Notes under the pieces: model-generated
Seen by the model: the letters and a program-made list of their open reading frames with translations, nothing else
What the model was told of the DNA's origin: nothing
The model's database searches: none
Program-made: the position numbers and the translations under genes
Source: Mycobacterium marinum
GTDB taxonomy: Bacteria; Actinomycetota; Actinomycetes; Mycobacteriales; Mycobacteriaceae
Direction: 5' to 3'
Length of the DNA stretch: 64,000 nt
Assembly: GCF_003391395.1 (NCBI RefSeq)
Contig: NZ_CP024190.1
Coordinates: 3,410,001 to 3,474,000 of the forward strand
In this document: in pieces, positions 25,471 through 34,367 of the stretch
Layout of the letters: the number at the start of each line of letters is the position of its first letter
Numbering within the stretch: position 1 is the first letter of the stretch

Positions 25471-26967
25471 TTAGGGCTGGATGTACTCCGCCCAGGTGTT
25501 GCCGGCTTCGGCCGCGTGTTTCTGGGTGACTTGATCGCTGTAGCCGAGCATTTCGGCGATTAGGGGAGCGGGGATCTCGGAGACGAGTGTTTGTAGGGCG
25601 GTGTTGCGTGCTCCCTGCAGGTTGATGCCGAGCCGTCGCAGCCGCTGCATGATGGCCTGCGGGTCAATGTGTCGGCCGGGTCGGCTGCTGGTGAAGAGCC
25701 AGGGCGATCCGATGGCTCCACCGCCGGTGCGCAGGTTGGGGCGGTGGCGAAGGTGGTAGTTGAGCTGGGAGGCGAATGGTTCCGGGACGGGGACGGGGTC
25801 TTTGCCCAACGCGATGCGGGTCTCTCCGTCAGCTTGGGAGATCGCCGTGGTCTGCAGCGCGGCGACCTTGGTGAGTGGTTGGGCGTAGAGCAGGAGCAGC
25901 ACGCCGGCGACGCGGTAGGGCAGACTTTCGGAGTCGCCGGTGAGCAGTTCTTTGAGCCAGGCCAGTCGTTGATCCTGCGTGATTGTGGGGGTCGTTCTCG
26001 CCGCTCGGAAGCCGATCTGCACCGCGACGTTGAGCTTGCTTTTCTTGGCCCAGATGAAGAATGTTCGGATCAGGTGGCGGGTGGTCGGGCCTGATGCGAG
26101 GTATTCATCGACGTCTTGTTGTGTGCAGTTGGCGATGGTGCGCAGGTGGGTCTGTTCTAGCCAGGTGAGAAACTTAATGGTCTCGGTGATTTCTTGTTTC
26201 GCGGAACGCTTTGGCCCATCCGAGGATTGGCCGGGTTTCGATTCACTGCGGAGCCGTCGGAGATGGTGCCAGGTCGCGAACTGTTCGACCGGGGCGCGAA
26301 CAGCGGGGGAGTCGATAGTGTCGAGTTTGTCGGCTAGCCAGATTTCGAAGCGGGCCAGGTGTTCGTCGCGTTGTGGGAGCAGTCCGTGGTGTTGCAGCAG
26401 GCTGCGCAGGTGATCGATATGGCGGCCGGATCCTGCAGCGGTCAGGCCGTCGTGGGTCAGCGGTATTGCGCCGGAGGTGATCCCGCCGAGCAGCTCCAGT
26501 ACTTGGATATTGCGTTTCCAGGTCAGGATGCTTTCGGGTCGGTCAACGCCACAGAGCACTTCGATCAGCGTTTGCATGGCGGCGAGGTCGGCGGGATGGT
26601 GCAGCAGAATTTTGCACAGGTCCTCGCGCAGGGCGCAGCGGGCGCACAGGCCGGAGCGGTAGATCTCGCCTTCGCCCTGGCACGTTTTGCAAGTGAAGTT
26701 GCCAGGGATACCGGCGCAAGTCAGGCAGACCGGGCGAGAGTCGATCCGGTCGCAGCGGCCGGGTAAGACGCCATCGTGTCCACAGATGGGACAGATGCCG
26801 TGGGTGCGCATCGCGGTGTAGAAGCAGCTGTGGCAGAGCTGATCTCCGGGCCAGTAGACCCGCAGCTTGTTGGCCATGCGGTGGCATCGGCTGCATTCGA
26901 GGGCGCCGGTAGTGACGCGTGGTCGCCCGCGGGTGATGGATCGCGGTGTGGGGTTAATCGTTGCCAT
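25471..26967 (-). CDS. Zinc-finger recombinase-like protein, third gene of the recombinase operon
   Basis: ATG 26967 (MATINPTPRSITRGRPR) gives 498 residues and overlaps the HTH gene by 14 bp. The N-terminal ~110 residues hold about six CxxC knuckles (ECSRC, LCHSC, ICPIC, VCLTC, TCKTC, LCARC). The C-terminal ~180 residues have a tyrosine-recombinase-like layout (VAGVLLLLYAQPLTKVAAL, a GARNTALQTLVSEIPAPLIAEMLGY helix and a final TWAEYIQP). The first catalytic Arg and the HxxR box are not evident, so this copy may be a non-catalytic or divergent partner. The trio recalls Tn554, whose tnpA and tnpB encode two tyrosine recombinases beside a small tnpC; that likeness is inferred. Confidence 0.7.
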   Translation of the reverse strand: MATINPTPRSITRGRPRVTTGALECSRCHRMANKLRVYWPGDQLCHSCFYTAMRTHGICPICGHDGVLPGRCDRIDSRPVCLTCAGIPGNFTCKTCQGEGEIYRSGLCARCALREDLCKILLHHPADLAAMQTLIEVLCGVDRPESILTWKRNIQVLELLGGITSGAIPLTHDGLTAAGSGRHIDHLRSLLQHHGLLPQRDEHLARFEIWLADKLDTIDSPAVRAPVEQFATWHHLRRLRSESKPGQSSDGPKRSAKQEITETIKFLTWLEQTHLRTIANCTQQDVDEYLASGPTTRHLIRTFFIWAKKSKLNVAVQIGFRAARTTPTITQDQRLAWLKELLTGDSESLPYRVAGVLLLLYAQPLTKVAALQTTAISQADGETRIALGKDPVPVPEPFASQLNYHLRHRPNLRTGGGAIGSPWLFTSSRPGRHIDPQAIMQRLRRLGINLQGARNTALQTLVSEIPAPLIAEMLGYSDQVTQKHAAEAGNTWAEYIQP

Positions 26968-27301
26968 CGGTGATGACTCGTGCTCGTCGGGGTCGGATGG
27001 ACTTGTTGAGTTCGACGACGTTGGGTGGTGCAGTTGTGCCCGAGGCGGTCTTCTTCTTGCGAGCGTCGGTGGCCGTGACGGTGACGAGGTCTTCGACGCC
27101 GCAGCCGAGGATGTCACACAGTGCCGCCATCAACTGCAGGGCGACGCGTTCGGGGCGTTGGTGCACGATGCGGTAGACCTGGGGCCGGGACAGCTGTATT
27201 CCGCGTTCAGCAAGACGGGGGATGAGGTCGGTGCTGTTGTGCATGCCGTGCGCGGCCATCAGCTCGGCGAGGCGCCAGGTGTAGTCGACGTCGCGTTTCA
27301 C
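26954..27301 (-). CDS. Cro/CI-type helix-turn-helix regulator in recombinase operon
   Basis: GTG 27301 overlaps the recombinase stop by GTGA. The 115-residue protein has an Xre-type DNA-binding domain: YTWRLAELMAAHGM, then the HTH RLAERGIQLSRPQVYRIVHQ, then LQLMAALCDILGCGVEDLVTV. The tail is basic (KSIRPRRARV). It is the middle gene of three overlapping genes, so it is made together with both recombinases and may control their promoter or guide the complex. The direct repeats upstream of the operon (28421-28460) are candidate binding sites. Confidence 0.82.
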   Translation of the reverse strand: MKRDVDYTWRLAELMAAHGMHNSTDLIPRLAERGIQLSRPQVYRIVHQRPERVALQLMAALCDILGCGVEDLVTVTATDARKKKTASGTTAPPNVVELNKSIRPRRARVITDGND

Positions 27302-28401
27302 GACGTCTCCTCTCCGAAGGAGAGGGCATCTTTGATGGTCCGGTCCAGGACGCGGCGCAGGGTGCGGGTGCGGAAGTCGCTCGAGACGCCGGTATAGAGC
27401 GATGTGGTGCTGGCGTATTCGTGGCCGGCCTGGTCTTGGACGAACTTGGCGTCCCAGCCGTCTTCAATGAGGTGGGTGATGTAGGAACGCCGGAACGAGT
27501 GCAGATCCAGGCCTGAGGACAGCTCGAGGTCGTTGCAGTACCGCCGGAATCTGCGCAGCAGGGTTCGTTCTGCGACCAGGGCGCCGCGCTCACTGGGGAA
27601 CAGGTCGATGCCGTCGTCGAGGTAGGGCTGCCCGTGAGTGAGCCAGTCACTGATGATGTCTGGTGTCCAGTCGAAGACCGTGAGCACGGTGCGGCGTTTG
27701 GGCGGGGAGCCCTTCTTGGCCTTGCCGTAGCGGACCTTCACCACGCCGTAGCGGCCGAACTCCGGTGCGTGCGGGTTGCGGGAGAAGTCGACGGTCTGCA
27801 GGTGCCGCAGCTCGTTGAATCGCACTCCGTAGGAGTAGGCGACCTTGAACATCACGGCATCGCGGTAGGCCGGCAGCCAGCCCTTCTTCTTGGTGTTGGC
27901 GATCAGCGTCACCTGATCGTCGGCGTGGTCGAAGAAGTCCTGAAGCTCTTGTTTGGTGAATGGGCGCTTCTCAGGACTCTGTTCGTTGTCCTGAACGTGG
28001 GGGGCGGTGTTCCAGGCGAAGAACACCTGCGCTGGGTGTGTGCCGAAACGTTGCTCGCAGACTCGGTCCCAGCCGTAGTCGGGGTCGGCGATGTAGGAGC
28101 AGAACAGCCTCAGGCCGTTCTGATACCCGCGGATCGTCGACTGCGCGCGCCCTTTGATGCCGCGGAGGTCGGCGAAGAATTCCTCGACGATGGCCGGCGT
28201 CCACGACCACGGGTACTCGTTGGTGTGCGCGATGAACCGGCGAACCAGGCCGATACGGCCGTCGATCGTGTCGTGGTCGAGGTTGCGGCACAGTTGCTGG
28301 TTGCGCCAGCCGTCCAGCATTTCCTCGACCGTTTGGACCTCGGGATGCAGCAGCGGAACGGAACCAACCAGGAACACGCGACCGCTCTTATCGACGGGCA
28401 A
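27298..28401 (-). CDS. Tyrosine recombinase / phage-type integrase
   Basis: A 367-residue recombinase with all catalytic residues visible: Arg194 (YSYGVRFNELRHL), Lys in the beta hairpin near 228 (VRYGKAKKG), His301 and Arg304 (LHSFRRSYITHL), His327 (QAGHEYAS) and the nucleophile Tyr336 (TTSLYTG). The N-terminal SAM-like arm-binding region spans about 20-110. It is the first gene of a three-gene overlapping operon with the HTH and zinc-finger genes and should provide strand exchange for the element. No adjacent tRNA gene is seen, so the target site is unknown. Confidence 0.9.
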   Translation of the reverse strand: MPVDKSGRVFLVGSVPLLHPEVQTVEEMLDGWRNQQLCRNLDHDTIDGRIGLVRRFIAHTNEYPWSWTPAIVEEFFADLRGIKGRAQSTIRGYQNGLRLFCSYIADPDYGWDRVCEQRFGTHPAQVFFAWNTAPHVQDNEQSPEKRPFTKQELQDFFDHADDQVTLIANTKKKGWLPAYRDAVMFKVAYSYGVRFNELRHLQTVDFSRNPHAPEFGRYGVVKVRYGKAKKGSPPKRRTVLTVFDWTPDIISDWLTHGQPYLDDGIDLFPSERGALVAERTLLRRFRRYCNDLELSSGLDLHSFRRSYITHLIEDGWDAKFVQDQAGHEYASTTSLYTGVSSDFRTRTLRRVLDRTIKDALSFGEETS

Positions 28402-28657
28402 TTCGGCCTCCTGAGGCGTCTCATCTGATGCATCATTGAATCATCTACTGAATCATTACCACATCGGCGCTGGTAGGTCCATCGCGAAACGAACGTTGAT
28501 AGGCGCGTGTCGCGACAACTACACCGGAAGAAGGTGGTGAGAACCTGGCGCAATCCACTAAACCCGTTGGCGTCGAGGCGCTTTGGGCTACTTGACCCAG
28601 AGCTGCGGGTGAGGGCCGCTCGGAACGGCCGTGATTCATCAGATGAAAACGGCGTAC
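28402..28657. other. Upstream region of the recombinase operon with repeat modules
   Basis: Contains the tandem repeats at 28421-28460, CGTTGGCGTCGAG near 28568 (also near 18672), a TTGGG...GTGAGGG stretch resembling 18534-18570, and GATTCATCAGATGA at 28633-28646, close to GATTCATCTGATG at 16668 and 18624. No gene is supported here. It may hold the operon promoter and an end or attachment site of the element. Confidence 0.5.
28421..28460. repeat. Imperfect 20-bp tandem direct repeat upstream of the recombinase gene
   Basis: TCATCTGATGCATCATTGAA (28421-28440) is followed directly by TCATCTACTGAATCATTACC (28441-28460), 14 of 20 positions alike. It ends 20-59 bp before the recombinase start codon. 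This is the place for an operator of the operon's HTH protein or for recombinase arm sites. Confidence 0.55.
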
Positions 28658-29077
28658 TTAACTTGACATAATGTCGCTTATCGGCACATTGGGTGGCATA
28701 TGGAGATCGCCACACACCGATCTCGCCGTCGACGGCTGCTTAGGTTTGCTAATCGCTTCCTTAAAGACTGTGGCGCAGAACACAATGCCGGTGGAATCCG
28801 CTGCGGGCGGTTCTAGCGGGAGCCAGCGTGCGAGATCGCCGGCGTCGCGCCGCGGTTTTGCCATCGTGCGTGACGGACCGTCACCGGCCGGATGCTGGGC
28901 CAGGCCCAACGGCTCGTGCACGAATGCGCAGCCTGCCCTCGCACCGGAGCGCGAAATGAAATCACGGCGATCATTTTTCCCGCGGCGTGCCATCAATGCG
29001 CGAGCTGCCAGAGGATGGCCAGCTCGTGCCACCAGCTCCGCGGCACGCACCCGGTCCGTCCTCGGCGCGACGGACAA
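28658..29077 (-). CDS. Possible hypothetical protein downstream of the DUF3097 gene
   Basis: A 139-codon frame from TTG 29077 on the same strand as and 21 bp after the DUF3097 gene. The first ~100 codons have the G/C-ending usage of mycobacterial genes (RVRAAELVARAGHPLAARALMARRGKNDRRDF), the last part less so. No domain is recognised. It could be a small genuine gene or the decayed end of a longer one, cut where the mobile region begins. Confidence 0.3.
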   Translation of the reverse strand: MSVAPRTDRVRAAELVARAGHPLAARALMARRGKNDRRDFISRSGARAGCAFVHEPLGLAQHPAGDGPSRTMAKPRRDAGDLARWLPLEPPAADSTGIVFCATVFKEAISKPKQPSTARSVCGDLHMPPNVPISDIMSS

Positions 29078-29098
29078 TGGCGCCGCAGTGGGCGGCGG

Positions 29099-29935
29099 TC
29101 ACACGCCAGGCGCGGTCACGAAGTCGATGAGTTCTTCCACCCGGCCGATCAACGCCGGTTCCAGATCGTTCCAGTCCCGCACCTTGGAGCGGATGCGCTG
29201 CCAGGCGCTGGCGATGTCCGCCTGATCGGCATGCGGCCAGCCGAGCGCCTCACAGATGCCGTGCTTCCACTCGATGTGTCGCGGCACATTCGGCCACTGC
29301 TTCAGACCAAGCCGCTGCGGCTTCACGGCTTGCCAGATATCGACATAGGGATGACCAACGACCAGGGTGTCGCAACCACCCGGTCCCTGGCGTACCGCCT
29401 CGGCTATCCGTGCCTCTTTCGAGCCGGCGACCAGGTGGTCCACCAGAACACCCAGCCGACAGTCCGGACCGGGTCTGAAGTCGGCAACGATTTGGACCAG
29501 GTCGTCAACGCCGCCGAGATATTCGACGACGACGCCTTCGATGCGCAAGTCTTCGCCCCAAACCTGGGATATCAGTTCGGAATCGTGGCGGCCCTCGACA
29601 TAGATCCGGCTCGCGCGGGCAACTCGGGCACGCGTCCCCGCGACCGCGACGGAGCCCGATCGCGTCCGGCCCGGGCCGGACGGGGCGGGCCGCTTCGGCG
29701 CGGTGAGAATCACCGGGCGACCGTCAATCAGATAGCCCGGGCCGAGTGGAAATCCGCGGGTTTTGCCGTGCCGGTCTTCGAGATCGATGCGGCCGTATTC
29801 GACGCGGACCACCGCACCCACGTAGCCCGACTGTGCGTCCTCGACCACCATGCCGAGCTCCACCGGGTGCTCAACGGATCGGGGTTTGCGTCGCGCTCCC
29901 GCGGCCAGCACATCGGTTCCATAGCGATCCACCAC
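29099..29935 (-). CDS. DUF3097 family protein
   Basis: GTG 29935 (VVDRYGTDVLAAG) matches the usual DUF3097 start; the frame is open further upstream without support. The 278-residue product has the two family blocks: an N-terminal beta-rich part (GMVVEDAQSGYVGAVVRVEYGRIDLEDRHG ... FPLGPGYLIDGRPVIL) and a C-terminal part (IYVEGRHDSELISQVWGEDLRIEGVVVEYLGGVDDL ... LGVLVDHLVAGSKE) that looks like a Toprim-type metal-binding fold, with E and D residues at the right places. DUF3097 is conserved in actinobacteria; its function is unknown. A nucleic-acid role is inferred from the Toprim-like part. Confidence 0.85.
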   Translation of the reverse strand: MVDRYGTDVLAAGARRKPRSVEHPVELGMVVEDAQSGYVGAVVRVEYGRIDLEDRHGKTRGFPLGPGYLIDGRPVILTAPKRPAPSGPGRTRSGSVAVAGTRARVARASRIYVEGRHDSELISQVWGEDLRIEGVVVEYLGGVDDLVQIVADFRPGPDCRLGVLVDHLVAGSKEARIAEAVRQGPGGCDTLVVGHPYVDIWQAVKPQRLGLKQWPNVPRHIEWKHGICEALGWPHADQADIASAWQRIRSKVRDWNDLEPALIGRVEELIDFVTAPGV

Positions 29936-30141
29936 GCGGCAATAGTAGGAAACCGGACGGGCGATCGTCGCTGCGGCGCGCCGGTTAGACCTCGAAAATC
30001 GCTGCGCTGGAAACATTTTGCACGATGTCGGGCAGCTGATGACGGGTTCGGAAGCTAGCTCCTGGAAAAGCGGGATCCGCGCCGGTGGCCGCTGGTCTGG
30101 GCACAACAGGTTTGAGGCAGCGCACCCGCAATCGGCTACCC

Positions 30142-32052
30142 CTACCCGTTCTGCCCGGCCGAGCCGATCAGTCCTCCCCTGCCACCGGAGCCGCCGGCCG
30201 CCGGCGGGACACCGGCTCCGCCGTTGCCGCCCGTACCGATCAGGAGCGCGGCATTGCCACCATTGCCGCCGGCACCGCCGGTGCCCGCACTGCCGCCGGT
30301 TCCGCCGGCCCCGCCGGCCCCGCCGTCGCCACCGTCACCGCCGTTGCCGAATAACAGTCCGCTTGACCCGCCCTGGCCGCCGACACCACCGTCACCACCG
30401 GCGAAGCCGGTTCCACCCACGCCGCCGTCCCCGGCGTTGCCACCGGCGCCACCGTTGCCGAACAGCAGGCCGCCGCTACCGCCGATGCCGCCGTCGCTGC
30501 CGGCACCCCCGGATTCCTGGAGTTCGTTGCCGAAGCCGGTCCCACCGGTGGCCCCGTTCCCACCAGCCCCGCCGTTGCCGATCAGCATCGCGGCTCCGCC
30601 CTGGCCCGCCACGCCTTCGAAGCCGCTGCTTCCGCCGCTGCCGGCATTGCCACCATTGCCGCCGTTGCCGTAGAGCAGCCCGCCCTGACCACCGGAACCG
30701 CCTGTTTCGCCAAACTGAACGCTGAGGCTACCGGCCCCCACGTCACCGGCGTTGCCACCGTCGCCGCCGTGACCGATCAACCCCACGCCATCGACGCCGA
30801 TCGGTCCGAGCGTTATGTTGCCAACCCAGCCGCCCTCGCCGCCAAGGCCGCCGAAGCCCGCGAAACCTTTGGCGCCAGCGTCGCCGCCCTGACCTCCATT
30901 ACCACCGGCGCCGCCATTGCCCAGTACCAAACCACCCGCACCGCCATCCCCCGCGGAGCCGCCATTGCCGCCGCTACCGCCGAAGATGCTTGCACCCCCT
31001 AGCGTGGACCCGGCGGCTCCCTTTCCGCCGCTACCGCCGGCTCCGCCGTTGCCGATGACCCCCGCGTCGCCGCCCCCACCGGCGAGTCCGGCGCTGCCGC
31101 CGGTGGCACCGTTCATGACACCGGCTTGGGTTTCGTCGCTGCCGCCACCGCCGCCACTGTCCCCGCCATTTCCGGCGTTACCGATCAGCCAGCCACCGTG
31201 GGCACCGGAGCCGCCATTGCCGCCAGCGCCTCCGACACCGCCCAAATCCGAGCTTGTTGTGGCGCCGGTCGCTTGTCCACCCACACCGCCGAGGCCCCCG
31301 CTACCGCCGTTACCGAACAAGAGCCCGGCGTGACCGCCCGAACCCCCGGCACCGCCGGCGCCGCCGTCCAGGCCCGCTGGGACAGTTCCCGATGCCGTGG
31401 CGTTGCCCCCGGCACCGCCGATGCCACCGTCTCCACCGTGGCCATAGATCCATCCACCGGCGCCGCCGTTGCCGCCGGCACCGCCCGCGCTGCCGGCTTG
31501 ACCGCTCGCGCCGTCGGCACCGGTGCCGCCCAGGCCGCCGTTGCCACCGCGGCCCCACAGCCCGGCCGAACCGCCGCTACCGCCATTCTGGCCGACCCCT
31601 CCGGACCCGCCGTTGCCCCCGTTGCCGATGAGCCAGCCGCCATCGCCGCCGTTTTCGCCGGTCCCCGCCGCCCCGTCGGCGCCATTGCCAATCAGTGGAC
31701 GCCCGGTCAGCGCCACTGCGGGGGAATTGATCAGGTCGAGCACAGCTTGCTCGACCGTCTGCAACGGTGACGCGTTGGCCGCCTCAGCGGCGGCATATTG
31801 CGCGGCTCCACTACTCATCAGCTTGACGAACTGCTCGTGCAATGCCAGCGTCTGAGCGCCGAGCGTCTGATATGCGTTCCCGTGCGCTTCGAACAACGCC
31901 GCAATGCCCGCCGAAACTTCGTCGGTGCCCGCCGGCAGTAGCCCCGTTATGGGAGCCAACGCGGCCGCATTGGCCTGGCTGATCGTCGAACCAATAGTTG
32001 CCAGATCGTTGGCCGCCATCTCAACTACCGCGGGCACCACGGTGACCTGCAA
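30142..32052 (-). CDS. PE_PGRS family protein
   Basis: Residues 1-95 are a PE domain (VVPAVVEMAANDLATIGSTISQANAA ... EQFVKLMSSGAAQYAAAEAANAS). A linker with LTGRPLIGNGADGAAGTGENGGDGGWLIGN follows, then a PGRS domain of GGAGG/GNGG repeats ending GGLIGSAGQNG. The start is uncertain: TTG 32052 is 8 nt after GGAGG (32061-32065, read on the minus strand), while GTG 32061 overlaps that site, so TTG is preferred. Length is 636 residues. The gene is the last before a patatin-like gene on the same strand, 171 bp away. A type VII secreted surface protein is expected from the family. Confidence 0.9.
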   Translation of the reverse strand: MQVTVVPAVVEMAANDLATIGSTISQANAAALAPITGLLPAGTDEVSAGIAALFEAHGNAYQTLGAQTLALHEQFVKLMSSGAAQYAAAEAANASPLQTVEQAVLDLINSPAVALTGRPLIGNGADGAAGTGENGGDGGWLIGNGGNGGSGGVGQNGGSGGSAGLWGRGGNGGLGGTGADGASGQAGSAGGAGGNGGAGGWIYGHGGDGGIGGAGGNATASGTVPAGLDGGAGGAGGSGGHAGLLFGNGGSGGLGGVGGQATGATTSSDLGGVGGAGGNGGSGAHGGWLIGNAGNGGDSGGGGGSDETQAGVMNGATGGSAGLAGGGGDAGVIGNGGAGGSGGKGAAGSTLGGASIFGGSGGNGGSAGDGGAGGLVLGNGGAGGNGGQGGDAGAKGFAGFGGLGGEGGWVGNITLGPIGVDGVGLIGHGGDGGNAGDVGAGSLSVQFGETGGSGGQGGLLYGNGGNGGNAGSGGSSGFEGVAGQGGAAMLIGNGGAGGNGATGGTGFGNELQESGGAGSDGGIGGSGGLLFGNGGAGGNAGDGGVGGTGFAGGDGGVGGQGGSSGLLFGNGGDGGDGGAGGAGGTGGSAGTGGAGGNGGNAALLIGTGGNGGAGVPPAAGGSGGRGGLIGSAGQNG

Positions 32053-32223
32053 GATCGACACCTCCCAGTGACTTTTCGTCGCCGGTCGCGACAAAGTGAT
32101 CCACGACACACTCGGAATTGGTGCAAATGGTACGTTCGTCCGAGGCAAGTTGGGCGGCATTGACCAAAATCGCTCCGCCGATATCCGCTGAGTCCTCTCG
32201 GCCAAGCGCGCCGGGGCAAGACG

Positions 32224-33189
32224 CTAGGGCGAGGGCGCGGCAGGACTCCCGCACTCAGTCAGGTAGTCGGCGTAATTCCAACTCTGCAAAAACTTGCGGC
32301 CCGCCTGTAATCCGCGCCGGTAGAGCGCATCCCGTTGTTCGGACGTGATGTCGAAGTCGATCGGGCTCACGCCGTCAGCCGGTACGAAGATGGTGCGTTG
32401 CACGGTACATGGATCGTCGATGTAGGCGTTGTCCTGATTGCTCACCAGCGTCTCAATCGCGGCGATTCCCAATGACACTGGACCGTGCACCGGACGGGTG
32501 GGAGGAATTCCCGGGCGCGCCGACAGCCGGATTCCGAAGGTCGGCCACCGCGGTTCGCCGTCGGCACGATCGAACAGTGCCACCGGAAAATTGGACAGCA
32601 AACCACCGTCGACCCAAGTAGCTCCGCGCACCCGAACGGGTTCGAAGACGAAGGGGATGGCCGAGGAGGCGTGCACCGCCCGCGCCACCGAAAATTCGTC
32701 CGGGTCAAGGCCATAGGAGTCCAGATCCCACGGGATGCGGACCAGCCGGCGCCGGGACAGATCACTGGCGGTGACCACCAGCGACCAGGCGAACTGCTCG
32801 GGCTGCTCGCCGGTGCGCAGATCGCCAAAAGTGTGCACGCCAAGATCGGCGAGTAAGCCGGCGAGCAGCTGCTCGAGGTACGCGCCTCGATAGACCCCGT
32901 CGGACACCAGCAGCGAGAGCCCGCCACCGATCAACGGAATATGCCCGATCAGGTTACGGTCAAGGAACTTCCGGTAATCGAGGGTGCGCATGATCTCCGC
33001 GAGCCGCGACAGCGGTTCACCGGCGGTCTGCAAAGCGGCGACCATCGCAGCGACAATGGCACCCGCACTGCTGCCCGCGACACGCGGAAACTCGTAACCG
33101 GCCTCGGCCAAGGCATCCACCGCACCGACCAACCCGATGCCGCGGACCCCGCCTCCTTCGCACACCAGATCGACACGCGCTGCGCTCAC
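32224..33189 (-). CDS. Patatin-like phospholipase (Rv2037c homologue)
   Basis: A 321-residue protein from GTG 33189. It has the patatin oxyanion motif GGGVRG, the nucleophile elbow GSSAG (G-x-S-x-G) and the DGG of the catalytic Ser-Asp dyad (WVDGGLLSNFPV). Patatin-like enzymes hydrolyse acyl esters of phospholipids. No signal peptide is visible. It lies 102 bp downstream of the sugar-transporter operon, the same order as Rv2037c next to Rv2038c in M. tuberculosis, which fixes the left end of the syntenic block. Confidence 0.9.
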   Translation of the reverse strand: MSAARVDLVCEGGGVRGIGLVGAVDALAEAGYEFPRVAGSSAGAIVAAMVAALQTAGEPLSRLAEIMRTLDYRKFLDRNLIGHIPLIGGGLSLLVSDGVYRGAYLEQLLAGLLADLGVHTFGDLRTGEQPEQFAWSLVVTASDLSRRRLVRIPWDLDSYGLDPDEFSVARAVHASSAIPFVFEPVRVRGATWVDGGLLSNFPVALFDRADGEPRWPTFGIRLSARPGIPPTRPVHGPVSLGIAAIETLVSNQDNAYIDDPCTVQRTIFVPADGVSPIDFDITSEQRDALYRRGLQAGRKFLQSWNYADYLTECGSPAAPSP

Positions 33190-33291
33190 GGGCGCCAGGG
33201 TAGCCCGATCGAGTCGATTTGCCGGTAGGCGGCGCGCCGGACGACGGAGGGTTCCGGCGCCGGGGCATGAACCCGATCGGAACGCTGCGGC

Positions 33292-34362
33292 TCAAGCGAT
33301 ACGGCGGCCGTCGACGGTAAAGAAGTGCAATTGCGCCGGTTGTGGATACAGCCGCACCCGACTACCCCGCTCGGGCGGGTTGCTGCCATCCGCTCTAGCC
33401 ACAACGGATTGATCGATCATCGCGCCGCCGTTGATGATCCGACCGTAAAGGTAGGCGTCGGCGCCGAGCTCTTCGACCACGTCAATTTCCATTTCGACTC
33501 CGAGGTTGCCCACTTCGAAGTGCTCGGGCCGGACTCCGACGACGACCTCGGGTGCCGGCACGGTCACCTCCCTGGGTAGCTGAATCAACCAATCCCCCAG
33601 CAACACTGACGAATCGACGATCGGCAGGATGAACATGTTCATGGCCGGCGATCCGATGAATCCGGCGACAAACACATTGTCGGGCCGGCGGTAGAGTTCA
33701 CGCGGGGCCGCGCATTGTTGTAGTACGCCGTCGCACAGCACCGCAACACGATCGCCCATGGTCATGGCCTCTACCTGATCGTGGGTCACGTAGACGGTGG
33801 TGGTACCCAACTGCCGTTGCAGTCCGGCGATCTGGTTGCGGGTTTGCACCCGCAGCTTGGCATCAAGATTCGATAGCGGCTCGTCCATCAGGAACACCTG
33901 GGGGCGGCGCACGATAGCGCGCCCCATCGCTACTCGCTGGCGCTGGCCGCCCGAGAGGTCTTTGGGCTTGCGATCGAGATAAGCCTCGAGATCGAGCAGC
34001 TTCGCTGCCTGAAGGACCCGGTCGCGGATCTCGGCCTTGGGGGTCTTGGCGACCTTCAGCGCAAATCCCATGTTTTGTGCCACGGTCATGTGCGGGTACA
34101 GGGCATAGTTCTGGAACACCATCGCCACGTCGCGACTCTTCGGATCGACATTGGTGACGTCGCGCTCAGCGATCCGGATCCGCCCGGCATCTACCCTTTC
34201 CAATCCGGCCAGCATCCGCAGCGACGTCGTCTTGCCGCAGCCGGACGGACCGACCAGCACCACGAATTCTCCGTCGTCGACCTCGAGATCAAGGCTGTCG
34301 ACGGCCGGACGGTCCGCACCCGGGTATCGACGTGTTGCCCCCTCGAAACTCACCGAAGCCAT
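33292..34362 (-). CDS. Sugar ABC transporter ATP-binding protein (Rv2038c homologue)
   Basis: ATG 34362 (MASVSFEGATRRYPG), 5 bp after the permease stop, gives 356 residues. It has Walker A GPSGCGKTT, the Q-loop QNYALYPHMTV, signature LSGGQRQRV, Walker B VFLMDEP and the H-loop VTHDQVEAMTMGD. The C-terminal ~120 residues are the TOBE/regulatory part of MalK/UgpC-type sugar importers. It powers uptake with the two permeases and lipoprotein encoded upstream. Last gene of a four-gene operon. Confidence 0.95.
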   Translation of the reverse strand: MASVSFEGATRRYPGADRPAVDSLDLEVDDGEFVVLVGPSGCGKTTSLRMLAGLERVDAGRIRIAERDVTNVDPKSRDVAMVFQNYALYPHMTVAQNMGFALKVAKTPKAEIRDRVLQAAKLLDLEAYLDRKPKDLSGGQRQRVAMGRAIVRRPQVFLMDEPLSNLDAKLRVQTRNQIAGLQRQLGTTTVYVTHDQVEAMTMGDRVAVLCDGVLQQCAAPRELYRRPDNVFVAGFIGSPAMNMFILPIVDSSVLLGDWLIQLPREVTVPAPEVVVGVRPEHFEVGNLGVEMEIDVVEELGADAYLYGRIINGGAMIDQSVVARADGSNPPERGSRVRLYPQPAQLHFFTVDGRRIA

Positions 34363-34367
34363 CCGGG

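Noticed and set aside
28671..29225. Plus-strand frame of 184 codons starting near the recombinase leader
   Set aside because: Codon usage is not mycobacterial in the first third and it overlaps the 3' end of the DUF3097 gene on the other strand.
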